From NCBI RefSeq assembly GCF_000346465.2, contig NC_034013.1, positions 10,569,404-10,633,403 on the forward strand: a DNA stretch of 64,000 nucleotides, given 5' to 3'. The first letter of the stretch is position 1, and every line of letters starts with the position of its first letter. A program made the position numbers and the translations under genes. Positions 1 through 12,857 of the stretch are shown piece by piece. The stretch is from Prunus persica (taxonomy: Eukaryota; Streptophyta; Magnoliopsida; Rosales; Rosaceae). Under the pieces are notes generated by a model. The model saw nothing but the letters and a program-made list of their open reading frames with translations. It had not been told where the DNA came from and ran no database searches.

Positions 1-99
1 AAAAGTATATTATCCTTTTTTTTTTATGCTTTAATTAATTAGTAAAGATTCTTATAAGTTAGTGTTTTTCTTGATTTGTTGTTGTTGTTGTTGTTGTTT

Positions 100-420
100 G
101 TTGTTAAGATTTTATTTTAGTTTGTTAGTTTGAATAAACTAGGGCTATACTTTTATTTTAGTTTGAATAAATTAGGGGTTTTGGTTTTGGTTAGTTAGTT
201 AGAATAAATTAAGGTTTTATTTGTATGTTAGATTATATCTTGGTTAGTTTCAATTAATTAGGAGTTTTGGTTTTGGTTAGTTAGTTTGAATAAATTAGGG
301 TTTTACTTTTATGTAAGATTATATCTCTTGGTTAGTTTGAATAAATTAGGAATTCTAGTTTTGGTTAGTTACTTTGAATAAATTAGTGTTTTATGTTAGA
401 TAATAATTGGTAAATTTGAT
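100..420. repeat. Degenerate subterminal tandem repeat of the hAT element
   Basis: The phrase TTTGAATAAATTAGG recurs with small changes near 130, 165, 200, 285, 335 and 380. Larger units of about 85 bases also repeat (for example about 195-278 and 279-365). Such repeats near hAT ends often bind transposase; that role is inference here. Confidence 0.6.
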
Positions 421-510
421 TAGTCGTTGGATTTTATTTTGGTTAGTTTGCATAAGTTATGGCTTTTTAATATTGTTGATGCTTGATTGGTTATTTCTAC
501 CAATATAGTT

Positions 511-2893
511 ATGAAACGATACTTTAAGAGAAGGTTCGCATCAACTACTTCTAGCTCGGATAATGTGGGTAGTTCGAGTTCTAGAGATGTGGATATTTCT
601 AAAGATGTGGATAGTTCGAAAGAAAGTGAGTTGCAAGATATCTTGGCTAATCTTATTGCAACCCTGGACTTCGACCTCAAATGTTGGATTATGATCCTGA
701 CATTAGAGATGAAGTTCGAAGAGCATATTTACAAAAGGGTCCATGTCAGCCTAAGGATCACACATTTCCACAAACTAATCTTTCAGGGTATGATTGACGC
801 TTTAATGTCAAGTGGTTTGATGAGTTTGACTGGTTGGAGTACAGTATTAGTAAAGATGCTGCATTTTGCCTTTATTGTTATCTTTTCAAATTCAATTTTA
901 GAATTGGTGAAGGGTGTAGCGACGACTTCATAGAGATGGGTTTTAGGAATTGGAAGAAGAAAGATAAAATTAGGCAACATGTTGGACCCGTTGGAAGAGT
1001 TCATAATCAATCTAGACAATATTATGTGGATCTTATGAATCAAAAGCAACACATCCGAACAGTTTTGATAAAGCAATCAGAGCAAGCTCGTATTGATTAT
1101 CGTATTTGCTTGACAGCTACTCTTGATTGCGTGAGATTTTTAATGAGGCAAGGTCTTCCTTTTCTTGGGCATGATGAGAGTGACACTTCAAGCAACAAGG
1201 GGAATTATTTAGAGCTCTTACAATTTCTTGCTGATCATGATGAGAAAGTTAAGGTCGTTGTATTAGAAAATGCTCCAGGGAATCTCAAGTTAATAGCTCC
1301 AACAATTCAAAAAGATATTGTGAATGTTTGTGCCACTGAAACTATTAAGAAATCATTAAGGATATGGATGATGCATTCTTCTCTTTATTAGTTGATGAAT
1401 CACGTGATGTGTCAGTCAAAGAACAGATGGGGGTAGTATTTTGTTATGTGGACAAAAGTGGGGATGTAATTGAAAGGTTTGTGGGCATTCAACATGTTAG
1501 TGATACTACATCAAACTCACTCAAGGAGGCTATTGACACTTTGTTTACAAGAGAGGAATTGAGCATTTCCATGCTAAGAGGACAAGGATATGATGGAGTT
1601 AGTAATATGAAGGGTGAGTTCAATGGTCTTAAAACACAGATTTTGAGAGAAAATCCTTGTGCCTATTGTATTCATTGTTTTGCACATCAATCTTAATTCG
1701 CTCTTGTGGCCGTGGCAAAGGGAAATGCTGATATTGCCACTTTCTTCACATCTTGCAATAACTTGGTTAATATTGTTGGAGCATCGTGTAAGCGTCGTGA
1801 CATGCTTAGAGATCAACTACAAAAAGATATTACGGAAGCTTTAGAAAAAGATACTTTTCCAACAGAGCGAGGCTTAAATCAAGAAACTTGTCTCAAGCAT
1901 CCCGGTGATACACGTCAGAACTCACATTATAGTACATTATGTATAGTATCATCTTTATGTTTAAATATGTGGTGATAATGCTCAAATTGATTATTAAGGA
2001 TGGCTCCACTGATAATCTAGGTGAATCAAATAGGTCATTGAGAGAAATACAATCTTTTGAGTTTGTATTTCACCTATTTTCATGAGTCTATATTGGGAGC
2101 AACAAATGACTTGTCACAAGCGATACAAAGGAAAAACGAAGATATTGGGAGTGCAATGACTTTAGTCAAAGTTTGCAAGGACCAAACTACAACACATGAG
2201 AGAAAATGCATTTGAAGCCTTGTTTGATCAAGTATCTTCCTTTTGTGGCAAACATGATATCTTGGTTCCAAACATGGATGATGCATATATAGCTCAATGG
2301 AGATCACATCGGAGAGCTCCTATAATAACACACCTCCATCATTATCGTGTGGATATCTTTATTCAAATCATTGAGTGGCAACTTGTTGAATTAAATCATC
2401 GCTTCAGTGAGGTAAATACTGAATTACTTCTTTGTTTGGCATGTTTGAGTCCGAATGATTCATTCATAGCTTTTGACAAACAAAAGCTACTTCGTTTTGC
2501 TGAATTTTATCCTCAAGATTTTAATTCCCGAGATGTCTTGGCACTTGAAGATCAACTTGAGATTTATATTACTTATATGCATACGATGACCGATTTTTCT
2601 CAATTGAAAGGGATTGGTAGCTTTGCAAGAAAAATGGTGGAGAAAGGGTTGCATAGAACATATAGTTATGTTTATTTGCTTATCACATTAGCCTTAACTT
2701 TACCGGTTGCAACTACTTCTGTGGAGATAGCATTTTCTACTATGAATATTGTGAAAGGTCCACTTCGCAACTGAATGGGAGATCATTGGTTGAGTGATAG
2801 CTTACTTGTTTATATTGAGAAAGACGTGTTTGCTTGTATTGATAATGAAATTATAATGCTACGTTTTCAGAATATGAAAACTCGTCGTGGATA
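511..2893 (+). pseudogene. Broken hAT transposase (ZMYM1-like, DUF4371 plus dimerisation domain)
   Basis: The reading starts MKRYFKRR at 511, a start seen in plant hAT proteins annotated as zinc finger MYM-type protein 1-like. Recognisable blocks in order are a TTF/MYM-type zinc-finger region around 730-1060 (motif FCLYCYLF), a DUF4371 core around 1080-1690 with LLVDESRDVSVKEQMG, and the hAT C-terminal dimerisation block around 2650-2890 (TTSVEIAFSTMN, then WLSDSLLVYIEKD). The frame is lost near 660, a TGA stands at 795-797, there is a frame change near 1358, a stop near 1694, further stops near 2080-2200 and a TGA at 2772. It cannot encode an active transposase. It is plausibly the decayed source type for the short derivative at 31058-31770. 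Confidence 0.85.
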
Positions 2894-3307
2894 ATTGTAA
2901 TGTAGATTTTTTCCTATGAATTATGAATTATAATATTATCGTTTCATTTTTATGAGTATATTTTGTATAAATTTTTTTTAACCTTCAGACGTTGACCCTT
3001 GGAAAGAAATTTCTTAGATCCGCCACTGGGTGTGCAACAACATATAGCTAGGTTTGGGGTCTATTAGTGTTGGTATGCTCGGTGACTAGCTGTATATGGA
3101 CAATTGAAAAGTCTCCAAAAATAACGCTAAGAACAGTTTAAAAGTACATATCATTTGTTGAGAGATAGCGGCACATCGATCGGAAAATTTTGGTTGAAAA
3201 TTATTGAATTAAAAATAATTGAAATTTATGTCAAAACTATGAAATTTTTTTGTTTTAAGTAACTCAAAAGTGTAATTTAATTTAAGCTTATGAATATCTA
3301 ATGTATA

Positions 3308-3465
3308 CAGTCCCGATCTCTTGGACCACAGGAGTCCAAGAGATTGTGGTCACCCACCGTTGGATATTAATCCAATGGTTGAAATTTTTTTTTTAATATG
3401 AGTGCAAGAGTGAGTGAACCGTTGAATTTACATCTAACGGTGAGTGACCACAAATTTCTTGATAC
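3308..3465. mobile_element. MITE family A, copy 1
   Basis: It starts CAGTCCCGATCTCTTGGACC and contains the inverted partner GGAGTCCAAGAGATTGTGG plus CACCCACCGTTGGAT. Two more copies lie at 12630-12817 and 15405-15569. The right end is eroded (CAAATTTCTTGATAC). It abuts the tyrosyl-tRNA synthetase scrap beginning at 3491. Confidence 0.75.
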
Positions 3466-3490
3466 TTTTAGAAGCATTAATTATTTTCGC

Positions 3491-3523
3491 GAATCAAGGT
3501 AGAATGAGATATTTCACATACTC
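3491..3523 (-). pseudogene. Tyrosyl-tRNA synthetase exon-7 scrap, part 1
   Basis: These 33 bases match exon 7 of the gene at 9203-13327 (around 9787-9820), including TGAGATATTTCAC. The match stops at TACTC and resumes at 7205 with CATACATGGATTCC, exactly the next bases of the real exon. A copia element separates the two halves. Confidence 0.8.
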
Positions 3524-3601
3524 ACATCTGATATAAAACACTGTCTCTCTCTAATTGTTCATACAATTGAAGATCTAAGAAAGGAAATTCTCTCTTATTT
3601 C

Positions 3602-4369
3602 CTAAGAAGCACGGATACGTTGATTGAGGTGCGTATCCCGTATCCGATATGCTAGGGGATACGATACGCTGTGAATACGTGCGGATACGTGATGGATACG
3701 TATCCGAGTAAGCGGATACGGTCAACGACAAAAAGATACGCGTATCTGACATTACAGATACGAGTATCTGATGTTTAGGATACGCGTATCAGGAAACGTC
3801 TCCACTTCTTCTTTCAGATCTTCCTTCTTCTTCTGCATCCAGCGGTGCCCTCGCTCATCAATTCTTCTTCTTCGTCCTTAAGAAGCCCAGATCTTCCTTT
3901 TTCTTGTTCATCCAGCGGCGCCCCTACTCATCAATTTCTTCTTCTTCATTCTTCATTGTCGGCGGCGTCGGGTTCTCTTCTCTGTTTCTTTGACAAAAGG
4001 ATTTTGTTTTGTTGTCAAAGGATTTTGTTTGTTTAATATTCACAGTTTCACCCACACCCCACGTGATGGCTGGTCTTATCGTTTTGACTAAAGGATTTTG
4101 TTTTGTTTGTCTTATTAAAAGTAATAATATTATAACCAAGACAAGTGGAAGTATGTTAAAAGTAATAATATCAAAAGTAATAATATTATCATTTTTATGT
4201 TATTTAAAATATGTTATAAATTATATATATTGTTATTTTTAAAATTATTATATATTATTTAAATTGCCGTATCCACGACGTATCATATCCTAATTTTTAG
4301 AAATTTGTCGTATCCCCGTATCGTGTCGTATCGTATCCCCGTATCCATATCCGTGTCCGTGCTTCTTAG
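3602..4369. mobile_element. Non-autonomous hAT-like element with GATACG repeats, copy 1
   Basis: Terminal inverted repeats are CTAAGAAGCACGGATACG on the left and CGTGCTTCTTAG on the right. An 8-bp target duplication CTTATTTC is at 3594-3601 and 4370-4377, which is the hAT signature. Both subterminal zones are crowded with GATACG or CGTATC (about 3612-3790 and 4265-4355). The middle (3800-4010) is CT-rich and GC-rich and looks like a leader or exon of unknown origin. No transposase is encoded. It sits inside the copia 5' LTR, so it is younger than that element. A related copy is at 12263-13076. Confidence 0.85.
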
Positions 4370-4598
4370 CTTATTTCTGAGTTCTTCTTCAATATTCTAC
4401 TTCTTCTTTCAGCCTCAATTCTTCTTCCTTGTACTGTTAACATGGTATCAGTCACCAGGACTCAATCCTGTTCTTCTTTCTCTTCTCTGCTGCGTGATTT
4501 CTCCAAATCCATTTTTTTCCCAACATTTTCTCAAACCCTAAATTCTTTGCTTGTGAGTTCTTCAATCTCATGTCGTCTTCTTCGTCTACCTTCTTGGC

Positions 4599-6690
4599 AT
4601 GCTTACCATTTGCTTGAGTGATGACAACTATCTAAATTGGAGCTATCAGCTTGAGTCGGTGTTACAGGGCTACGACCTCTTTGGACATCTTGATGGCTCT
4701 GTGACTTCTCCTCCAAAATTTGCGATTCTGGATGAGGAAGGTATTACCGCTGAAGTCAATGTTGCTTACAAAGAATGGTTGTGCACTGATAAAGCTCTCG
4801 TGAGTCTGCTGATTGCCTCTCTCTCCGATGAAGCTCTTGAGTATGTCATTGGAAGTCGCACTGCTCGTGAGGCCTGGCTTAATCTTACAGGTCCCTATGC
4901 TTCAGTTTCTCTAGCATGTATCAACCACTTGAAGACTGAATGGCAGACAACGCAGAAAGGTGGTGACTCGATTGAATGATTCGCTCTTCGTTTGAAGCAT
5001 ATTCGAGATCAATTGCATTCTGCTGGTGTGAAGATTTCTGATGACGATTTTGTCATCGCTACTCTCAACAGTTTGCCGCCGGAGTATGATATCGTCAAAA
5101 CTGTATTAATTTCTCGAGATACTTCACTTTTTCTCAAAGACTTCCCCGCTCAACTTCTTGTTGCTGAGCAAACCGTTGAGGCTAGGGTTGTGACACATTC
5201 TGCAATGTTTACTTCTCAATCTGCTCAGAATTCACACTCTGTTCCTAGGTCTGCAAGCTATGGTCCTTCGTTTGGTCAAGGCTTGCTTCCTACACCGGTG
5301 CAAGGTCCGGTTGGCTATGGTGGATCTAACATGCGTTTTTCTGGTCCTCGTCCTAATTTCAACGGCAATTATGGTCGTGGCAGTTTTGGTTCTGGTAAAT
5401 CTGGTTCATCTCAATTCCGTCCTTCCTCTGCTGGATTTCGCAATGGTTTCTCTACTAATAAATCTGCAGTTCCAGAGTGTCAAATCTGCAGTAAGTGTGG
5501 GCACACTGTTGCTAATTGTTACCTCTCCATTCTTCTCCTAATCCTACTACCTTGTCTGTGATAATTGAGTGCCAAATTTGTGGTAAAAAGATGCATGGTG
5601 CTTTGGATTGTTACCACCGCTCCAATTATGCATTTCAAGGTCAATCTCCTCATTCGTCCTTGACTGCAATGACTGCTCAGCTGCCTACAGTCCTGATCAA
5701 GTATGGATAGCTGAGAGTGGTGCTACACATCACATGGTCTCTACTCTCGATCACCTTAATAATGTGGCTGCTTGTGATTTTGCTGAGAATGTGACTGTTG
5801 GCAATGGGGAAGGTTTGCAAATTGGTCACATGGGAACTGCTAAACTTTCTTCTTTTAACACTTCCATCTGTGTTTCATGTTCCACATCTCAAGGCTAATC
5901 TCTTATCTGTGCATTAACTGTGTAAAGATAACAATCGCAATATTATCTTTGATGTTTTTGGATTTTATATACAGGACAAGCTCACTAAGCAAATTCTGCT
6001 CCAAGGCAAGAGTAGCCAGGGGCTCTATCCAATTCCATTGTCTCTGCAATCTTCAGTTTCTGTGTCGTCTCTTATACAACATTCTTAGCTGTCTGTCTCA
6101 ATTAGTTGCGTTTCTTGGTCATCTGGTTAAATCTTCCAGGTTTGGCCATCCAACTAATGAAGTGGTGAAGTATATGCTCAAAGCTGCTCAACTTCCCTAT
6201 TGTGATGATTCTCAGTTTTTCGTGTGTTCTGATTGTCTTAATGGCAAAATGCATTAACTCCCTTGATCATGCAAAAGTTACCATTCCATTTCAGAAAATA
6301 CATAGTGATGTGTGGGTCCTTCTTGGATGAAATCTGTTGATGGCTAACGGTTTTATGTGATCTTTGTTGATTAGTGTACTGTCTATATGTGGTTGTATCC
6401 ACTTTATAATAAATCAGAAGTTTACGCTACTTTTCTCAAGTTTCATGCCATGCTTGTTACTCAGTTTACTGCTTCTGTCAAGTGTTTGCAAAGTGATAGA
6501 GGTGGGGAGTTTACTAGTAAGTTGTTCAATGATTATTTGGCTTCTAAGGGCATTGAACCTCAATTATCCTGTCCATACACTCTTTAGCAACATGATTTAG
6601 CTGAGAGGAAGAATAGACATCTCATTGAAACCTCTATTACTCTTTTGACTGCTTCTCATCTTCCTAGTCAGTTTTGGTCAACTGACTAGA
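4599..6690 (+). pseudogene. Copia gag-protease-integrase remnant
   Basis: Gag of the UBN2/Retrotran_gag_2 type begins around 4605 (DDNYLNWSYQLESVLQGYDL) and is cut by an in-frame TGA at 4977-4979, after which the same protein resumes. Two zinc-knuckle-like motifs follow (CQICSKCGHTVANC near 5480 and CQICGKKMHGALDC near 5570). The protease site region reads WIAESGATHHM near 5704, with Glu in place of the usual catalytic Asp. A GAG-pre-integrase piece (near 6160-6255) and integrase core (LQSDRGGEF near 6490) follow. Sequence jumps at about 6690 from integrase to RNase H, so reverse transcriptase is deleted. Several frame changes exist; it is not functional. Confidence 0.85.
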
Positions 6691-6699
6691 AGCAAGGAT

Positions 6700-6905
6700 C
6701 TGTGTCTAAAAGTTCGACTGAAGCAGAATACAGAGCATTGGCCAATACAGCTGCAGATTTAGCTTGAATTCGACAAGTCTTGTTGGATTTGAAAGTATGT
6801 TTACTTGAGCCTCCTACAATTTCATGTGATAATTTGTCTGTATTGGCTCTAAATTCGAATCTTATATATCACTCACGCATCAAGCACCTCAAGGGTGCAA
6901 AGGAA
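6700..6905 (+). pseudogene. Copia RNase H end, truncated
   Basis: The stretch reads SSTEAEYRALANTAADLA, the conserved start of the copia RNase H C-terminal block. It continues with an internal stop at 6765 (TGA in place of Trp) and a CDNLSVLALNSN motif. It directly follows the integrase remnant, showing that reverse transcriptase was deleted. Confidence 0.75.
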
Positions 6906-7204
6906 TGATCTTACTATCCAGTATATTCCTACTGAAGAACAACTAGATGACGTATTTACTAAAAGACTACATAGTCCTATTTTCTTGAGCCATTGTGCAA
7001 ACATGAGGCTGGGCAACCTAGAGCTGGATTTGAGGGGCAATGATAAAAGTAATAGTTAGTTAAGAGTTTGTTAGTGTTGTCCTGTGGTTCACATGTCACA
7101 GCTATAATTGTTAGTGTTGGCACATCTTATTTCTGTGTTCTTCTTCAATAGTCTTCTTCTTCCTTCAGGCTCAATTCTTCTTCCTTATACTTATACTATT
7201 AACA

Positions 7205-7345
7205 CATACATGGATTCCATTCGACAGTGGAATGCAGTAAGCTTTCTTAATCTTCAAATTCACTTCAGCCTGAAATTCTGTGATATATGTCAAAAAATTG
7301 AATTCTCATTTGGTAGCATATATTGAAATCTAACCCCTTGCTTTA
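7205..7345 (-). pseudogene. Tyrosyl-tRNA synthetase exon-7/intron-6 scrap, part 2
   Basis: It matches 9820-9985 of the intact gene: ATGGATTCC, GCAGTAAGCTTTCTT, ATCTTCAAATTCACTTC, then intron sequence TCAAAAAATTGAAT and TGGTAGCATA. Similarity fades after about 7345. Because intron sequence is retained, the copy arose by DNA duplication and not by retroposition. Point differences and small deletions show that it is old. Confidence 0.85.
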
Positions 7346-9202
7346 AAGAGTTTGTACCGAAACTGGTCTCCAAAAAGCTTGGTTGGTTGCAAACAGCTTA
7401 TATTCTTACAATTATCAAACATATTTAGTTCACTCCAATATCTTAGATAAACATTTTATATTCTTGAAGTGTTGTTTTTACCATAGACAACCAGCATTAA
7501 AAGTTAATTTACTCTAATATTCCAACCATCATTATATATTTTATATTCTTGTAACATAGCAAACCGACCAGCTATTATTTGAACATATGAAAACACGACT
7601 TGTATGATCTGTTTGTTCATATATATTGTGTGTTTTCGACACAAACACTTTATTGTGATTTTGTTTTTCACAAGGAGTTTTCCACTTTCATTATTGATGT
7701 GTGGTTAGGGATTGGCTATTTGGTTTGGACTTGGGTTTGGGACGTGGGGTTGGGTTGGAAAATGAAAAATAAAATAATTTATTTGGACTTGGGTTTGGAC
7801 TTGGGTTTGGGACGTGGGGTTGGGTTTATGGTTCATTTAGATTTCTTAATTTATTTGGTTCGATGTAAAGAGTTCGTAATTAATTATATGATTTGACGCG
7901 CACTGATTAGAATATGCCTAACATATTTGGTTTAACAGTGATAGCGTCTATGCTTTGGGTGGTAGTGTATCTGTGTGCTTGGAGTGGTACGTGGTATAGC
8001 AGATTCAAGTGTTTGTGCTTGAAGTGCTAGTATTGTGTGTGCGCGGGAGAAAAAGAAAGAAACACGCTTGCGTTAAAACTAAGCAGCCTCTCATCGCCGT
8101 TAAGGATAGGGTTTAATGAGTTTTGGAAAATTAAAATAAAATAAAATAATATGACTTAAATGTTTGATGATGTGTCTTGTATTAAGTCGTTAGATTGTTT
8201 GAATAACTTAGACTAAACAAAATACCAATAAATGCACTAGCTTAAATGCATATGCTTGGAATCTAGTTTAGAGAACTATCAAATAGGGGGTGGGCGTGGA
8301 TTTAGCCCAAAAATAGGTTTGACAATGTTTCAGAACCCAAGTCAGCTAATGCATCCATAATTTTCACTTCCAATAACCCAGGTGAGATTTACCCAAGGCA
8401 TACAAAAAATTTGCTGCCTGTGAGAATTTTCTTGCCAAGGGATTTCCAGTGGGTTCCAATTAAAGGCAAAGGCAAAAACAGTGCGTTTGAAAATAGATTA
8501 TGCAGATTAAGTAGATTCAGTAAATTACCAAGATTAACTACATAATTCAAGTAAAGATCGAGTTAAGGCAGAAATCTGGTTAGAGTTTTGAAATAGACGA
8601 CACTCAAAATGTAAAGCAACTTTTCATACAACACTCATTCCAGCGCCTAAAGCCTAAAACGAATGAAGAAGATAAAATCCGTACACTCATCTCGAGTAAT
8701 GCACAGAAATATTTGCTTACAATGTAACAGTCTACAAATGCTCTCAACGTTTTACACCTCTTGGCTAGCTAACAAAGCAGCACATTTACTTAATTTGCAG
8801 CGAATCAGAGAAAAAGTGACATAAAACTTTAATTCCTCTCCATCCTAAATTTCTAAACTAAGAAAGCACCCAACAGATACTGATACTCAAAGTTACTGAG
8901 ACAGTCGTCTATCAGAACATTGCCACAGCAAATGTTCTCAAAAGGAAACAGAGTTAAAAACTTGCTTGGATAAATACTCATGTGGCCAGTCATCGCAAGG
9001 ATGTGCTCCACACGTTAATATAGCAAACATCTCTCCAAATAACACAGACTGCAAAAATACTTTTCTAGATGACATACATTACTTATTAGTAGGAGATACC
9101 GAGAAAACAAAGAACGACATGCATGCTAGATAGTCTTCTCATCCACCAATTAGTATAGAGCAGAAGGGCAAATATGAGAGAATCTGAGCTCCATTGCATT
9201 CA
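7346..9202. other. Non-coding stretch, part likely 3' flank of TyrRS gene
   Basis: I see no convincing coding sequence. A GT-rich tandem repeat is at 7725-7825. The part next to 9202 must include the 3' untranslated region and terminator of the minus-strand synthetase gene, but no clear poly(A) boundary can be chosen. Confidence 0.5.
7725..7825. repeat. GT-rich imperfect tandem repeat
   Basis: The segment GGACTTGGGTTTGGGACGTG followed by GGGTTGGGTT occurs twice (about 7727-7760 and 7798-7830), with an extra GGACTTGGGTTT between them. Confidence 0.7.
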
Positions 9203-10867
9203 TCACCTGGTGACTCTATACTTCTACAAAACCAAAGAACAGATTGGTTGAGTTTTCCTCCAACTAATAAATTAAGGCAACCTTGAACTAATAATTCTGA
9301 GATATATGTAACGAAGAAAACAAATTTTTATCTAAAGGCAAAACCAGAAAATACCTTGACACTTTGCAATAGCTGTTTGGCAGTTTCGTCATTCTTGAAG
9401 TGTGCCCGTACAGGCTGCATTCAGGAAAAACAAAGTTAAGCCTACTTCCAGTATTTTGTTCAAATTGAAAAGAACATTGCATATATATATATATATATAT
9501 ATAAAATTAAGCCTACCTCCAGTATTTTGTTCAATGCTTTTGATAAAGCTGATTTAAGGTCAGCTGGATGTAGCTCACCACTTTCATAATCAGCAGCCAA
9601 TTCTTCAAAGCTTTTGAAGCTCCTGTATTGGGGGGAAGCAAAAGGAACAATTACATTCAATACGAGGTTCAATTAGGTAACCAAGCAAAAGCTTTTTAAA
9701 TAAATTACATTTACCAGTATAAATCTAAAGTCTATCACTTACTGATTTCCCCCATTCTTTTCGGAGCGCTCTACAATGAACTCATTGAACCAAGGTAGGA
9801 TGAGATATTTCACGTACTCCATACATGGATTCCCTTCAACTACATTTGGAGGGCAGTAAGCTTTCTTTATCTTCAAATTCACTTCCGCCTGAGATTCAGT
9901 GATATATATCAAAAAATTGAATAAATATTTGGTGGCATACACTGAAAATGAAAGCTAAAGCCCCTAACTTAAAACAACCCACCGCTTCATCTTCCATGAA
10001 TACGGAGGAAGATAAATCACTTTTAGACATCTTCTCCTGCCCTTGCTGCAAACCAGGTAACATGTCTGCAAATCATCATTAAGAAAAACAAACAAATACT
10101 ATGTAAGTACTCTCATTTTAAAGCACAAAACAATAGAGCATTGCAACAGCAAAATTACTAATGGGAATTAGAATGTTACGGTGTGACAAGATAATAGGCT
10201 TGTCCTTCTTTTTGATTTCATCACAATACTCTCTTGCAAGAACATTCACTTTACGCTGATCCATTCCCATCTGGCAGATGTCAGCCTATTTAAAAAAAAA
10301 CATTTCACACGTCACCATGACATATTTGTTGAAATCAAACATTTTTTCTCTCTTCTGTTGGTGGAAAATAAAACATGTATCAAATTATCAATTTGATTAA
10401 CAATGCTCGAAAGATAAGAGCTAAGACTGGGAAAAAAAAAACACTGAACAAAGGGCAGATCAGCTAGCCAAATGACAAAATCCATGATCACACAAGAGCA
10501 CAAACAGCAGATTTATAGCAAGAAAATATATTGAACTCTACAAGTATGCTCATAAAAGTTGTAAACATCCACTATTTAATTTGAGTATTGTGCACAATAA
10601 GGCAAATTATGCGTTCAAAACACCTGAAAGGTATATGATGTTCTTCATTCTTCTCCATATAGCAAAAATCTAGCAGTTTTCTATCTTATAAGCATTAATA
10701 AAATATCCAAAAGTAAAACAGCGAGCACCTGAAGGAAGAATATATCTCCACATTGCATACATGGGTAGAGAATTTGGGCTGCAGTTAAATCTTCTTCCAC
10801 ATTTCGACCCATAGCCGGACAACACCTGGATATATAGAAGGAAAAAAAATACTTAAGTCCATATTCA

Positions 10868-10904
<37 letters not shown>

Positions 10905-12813
10905 ATGGGCACAATAAGCATCGTAATAGGCTAGCTACCTAGTTATCCTTTGAACTGTATACTTTTGAGCTATGTCCATCACACGAGGCCAGTACTCATC
11001 TGATCTCGCATTTATCTCCTTTGAAGACCACAAAAACTCAACTTTGCCATTTTCCAAATTCATCCCAGAAGCCCTCCATATCTCTATCATGTAGCGCCCA
11101 ACAGTCTCTATCTTTTTCAGATCACCCCCCATTTTATTGTTTAGCATTGCAAACCAATCTGCAATCCATATTTTCACTCTGCAGCCAGCGGAGGTCATCT
11201 TGTTCACATTTATGGTCTTCATAACTCCCTAGACAACAACACATTTGAACCTCACAAAATTAACAATGATATAATGAAAACATGCGGCCCCTTAAATTTC
11301 TTACTACAATTATTCTTTCAAAACACAAGAAAGTCCATTGCAATCCAAATAACCAATACACGAGAAGAACACACTGCATAATCTCAATTTGAGTACCTTC
11401 TCTCCACAAAATGTATCAAATCTTGTTCAAAATCAACTATTGAAATTTACAGATATATAATCAACATCAATTATGTCTTATGAATTTTATGACTGCTAAA
11501 GAAAATTTGAAAAAACACCTGAGCAATATGCATTCGGCCGGAGGGTTCAAACCCATCATAGGCGATGGGTTCAGGCTTATGAGCCAGCAAATTGCGAAGC
11601 TCGTCCTCTTGGATACACTCGTCTGCCAAGCTCCTCAACATCTGGTACTTCTCCTCCAAACTCATTCTTCACCAAAATCACACCCACAAGTTTGAATTAA
11701 GTTCATATCAAAGGAAAAATTTAGAAACATCTGGGCCAATCTGGTAATGTTTTCAGAAAATGAATTTGCATTTTCAAAATTTGAGAATGTGTATGATAAC
11801 TTCATCGAAAAACAGCTTTTGAAAACAAAACAATAAAAACGTGTCTGGTATGGATACAGAAAAAAAAAAAAAAACAAGAATGATTAATATAAATTGGCAA
11901 ATAATATTGGAAAACAATTCTTCACTAAATTCAGCATTAGTGCATTCACTCCTTCATAAAATAAAATAAAAAACTTTAAGCCTATTGATAAATTGACAAT
12001 ATTATTTTACATAAATGATCGATTTAAATTAAGGATTGTGGGTTATATTTTCATTATCTTTTTAATGTTCACTGATATTTGAATGAGGGACCACTTTCCT
12101 TTGAAATTTAAAAAAAAAAAAAAAAAAAAAAGTAAATCAGTTTAAAGCACTCTAGAGACTTCAGGATGTCCAGGGATTCCCATTTGATACAAATTGGTTC
12201 ATCCATCAACAGAGCAGTTCTCAAATCCATGCTTTCTTGACGCACATGGATGAAACTTTAGGATATGAAGCACGGACACAAATACAAATACTACTATACG
12301 ATATGACACGATACAGAGATACAATACGATAGGAGAATAAAGTTTCAAAAATTATTATGGATACGGTTATTAAAAATATATATTAATATATTAATAAATA
12401 TATATATCTTTAAACAAATTTTTAATTAAAAAATTGAAAATTATAAATATAGTGTAGCATTTTGGGCTTCTTCTTTTTTTTTTTTTTTCTGATTTTTGAT
12501 TTTTTTTTGGGCCTGTATAGCTTTTTTCACTCTAACATATCATTACCCAAAACTCATTTTAATACTATTGCTTAAGACCCAAACCCATAAACAGATCTAT
12601 GTAAATATATATATATATATATATATATACAGTCCTGATCTCTTGGACCCCTGTAGATGGTCACCCACCGTTGGATGTAAATTCAACAGTTGACTTGAAT
12701 CGGGTAATAATCATTTATGTCATATTGCATTTATATATCATTTTGAACCATTGGATTAATATCCAACGGTGGGTGACCACAATCTCTTGGACTCCTGTGG
12801 TCCAAGAGATTGG

Positions 12814-12857
<44 letters not shown>

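Larger units (their letters stand above)
1..3028 (+). mobile_element. hAT superfamily DNA transposon, left end outside window
   Basis: The block contains a transposase remnant of the plant hAT type and ends at 3020-3028 with CCGCCACTG. This is the inverse complement of the CAGTGGCGG terminus that also bounds a short element at 31058-31770. The left terminus and target duplication lie before base 1, so the insertion cannot be fully delimited. The first 420 bases are AT-rich and internally repetitive, as expected for subterminal hAT sequence. It is inactive because its transposase has several stops and frame changes. Confidence 0.8.
3529..7204 (+). mobile_element. Ty1-copia retrotransposon, degenerate, nested
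   Basis: A 3' LTR of about 164 bases runs 7041-7204 (TGATAAAAG to TTAACA). The 5' LTR begins with TGATATAAAA at 3529 and ends TTAACA at 4442, interrupted by an hAT-like element (3602-4369). Removing the insertion gives about 138 bases, near the 3' LTR length. The last 70 bases of the two LTRs align well, but the first 70 align poorly. After the 5' LTR comes TGGTATCAG (4443), a typical initiator-Met tRNA primer site. A purine-rich tract (GAGGGGCAA, 7032-7040) precedes the 3' LTR. Coding order gag, protease, integrase is copia-type. The flanks rejoin into uninterrupted synthetase exon sequence, which fixes the insertion point. The target duplication is imperfect (CATC versus CATAC). Confidence 0.85.

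Noticed and set aside
7260..7326. Possible small coding gene (NLQIHFSLKFCDICQ)
   Set aside because: It is the antisense of the tyrosyl-tRNA synthetase scrap.
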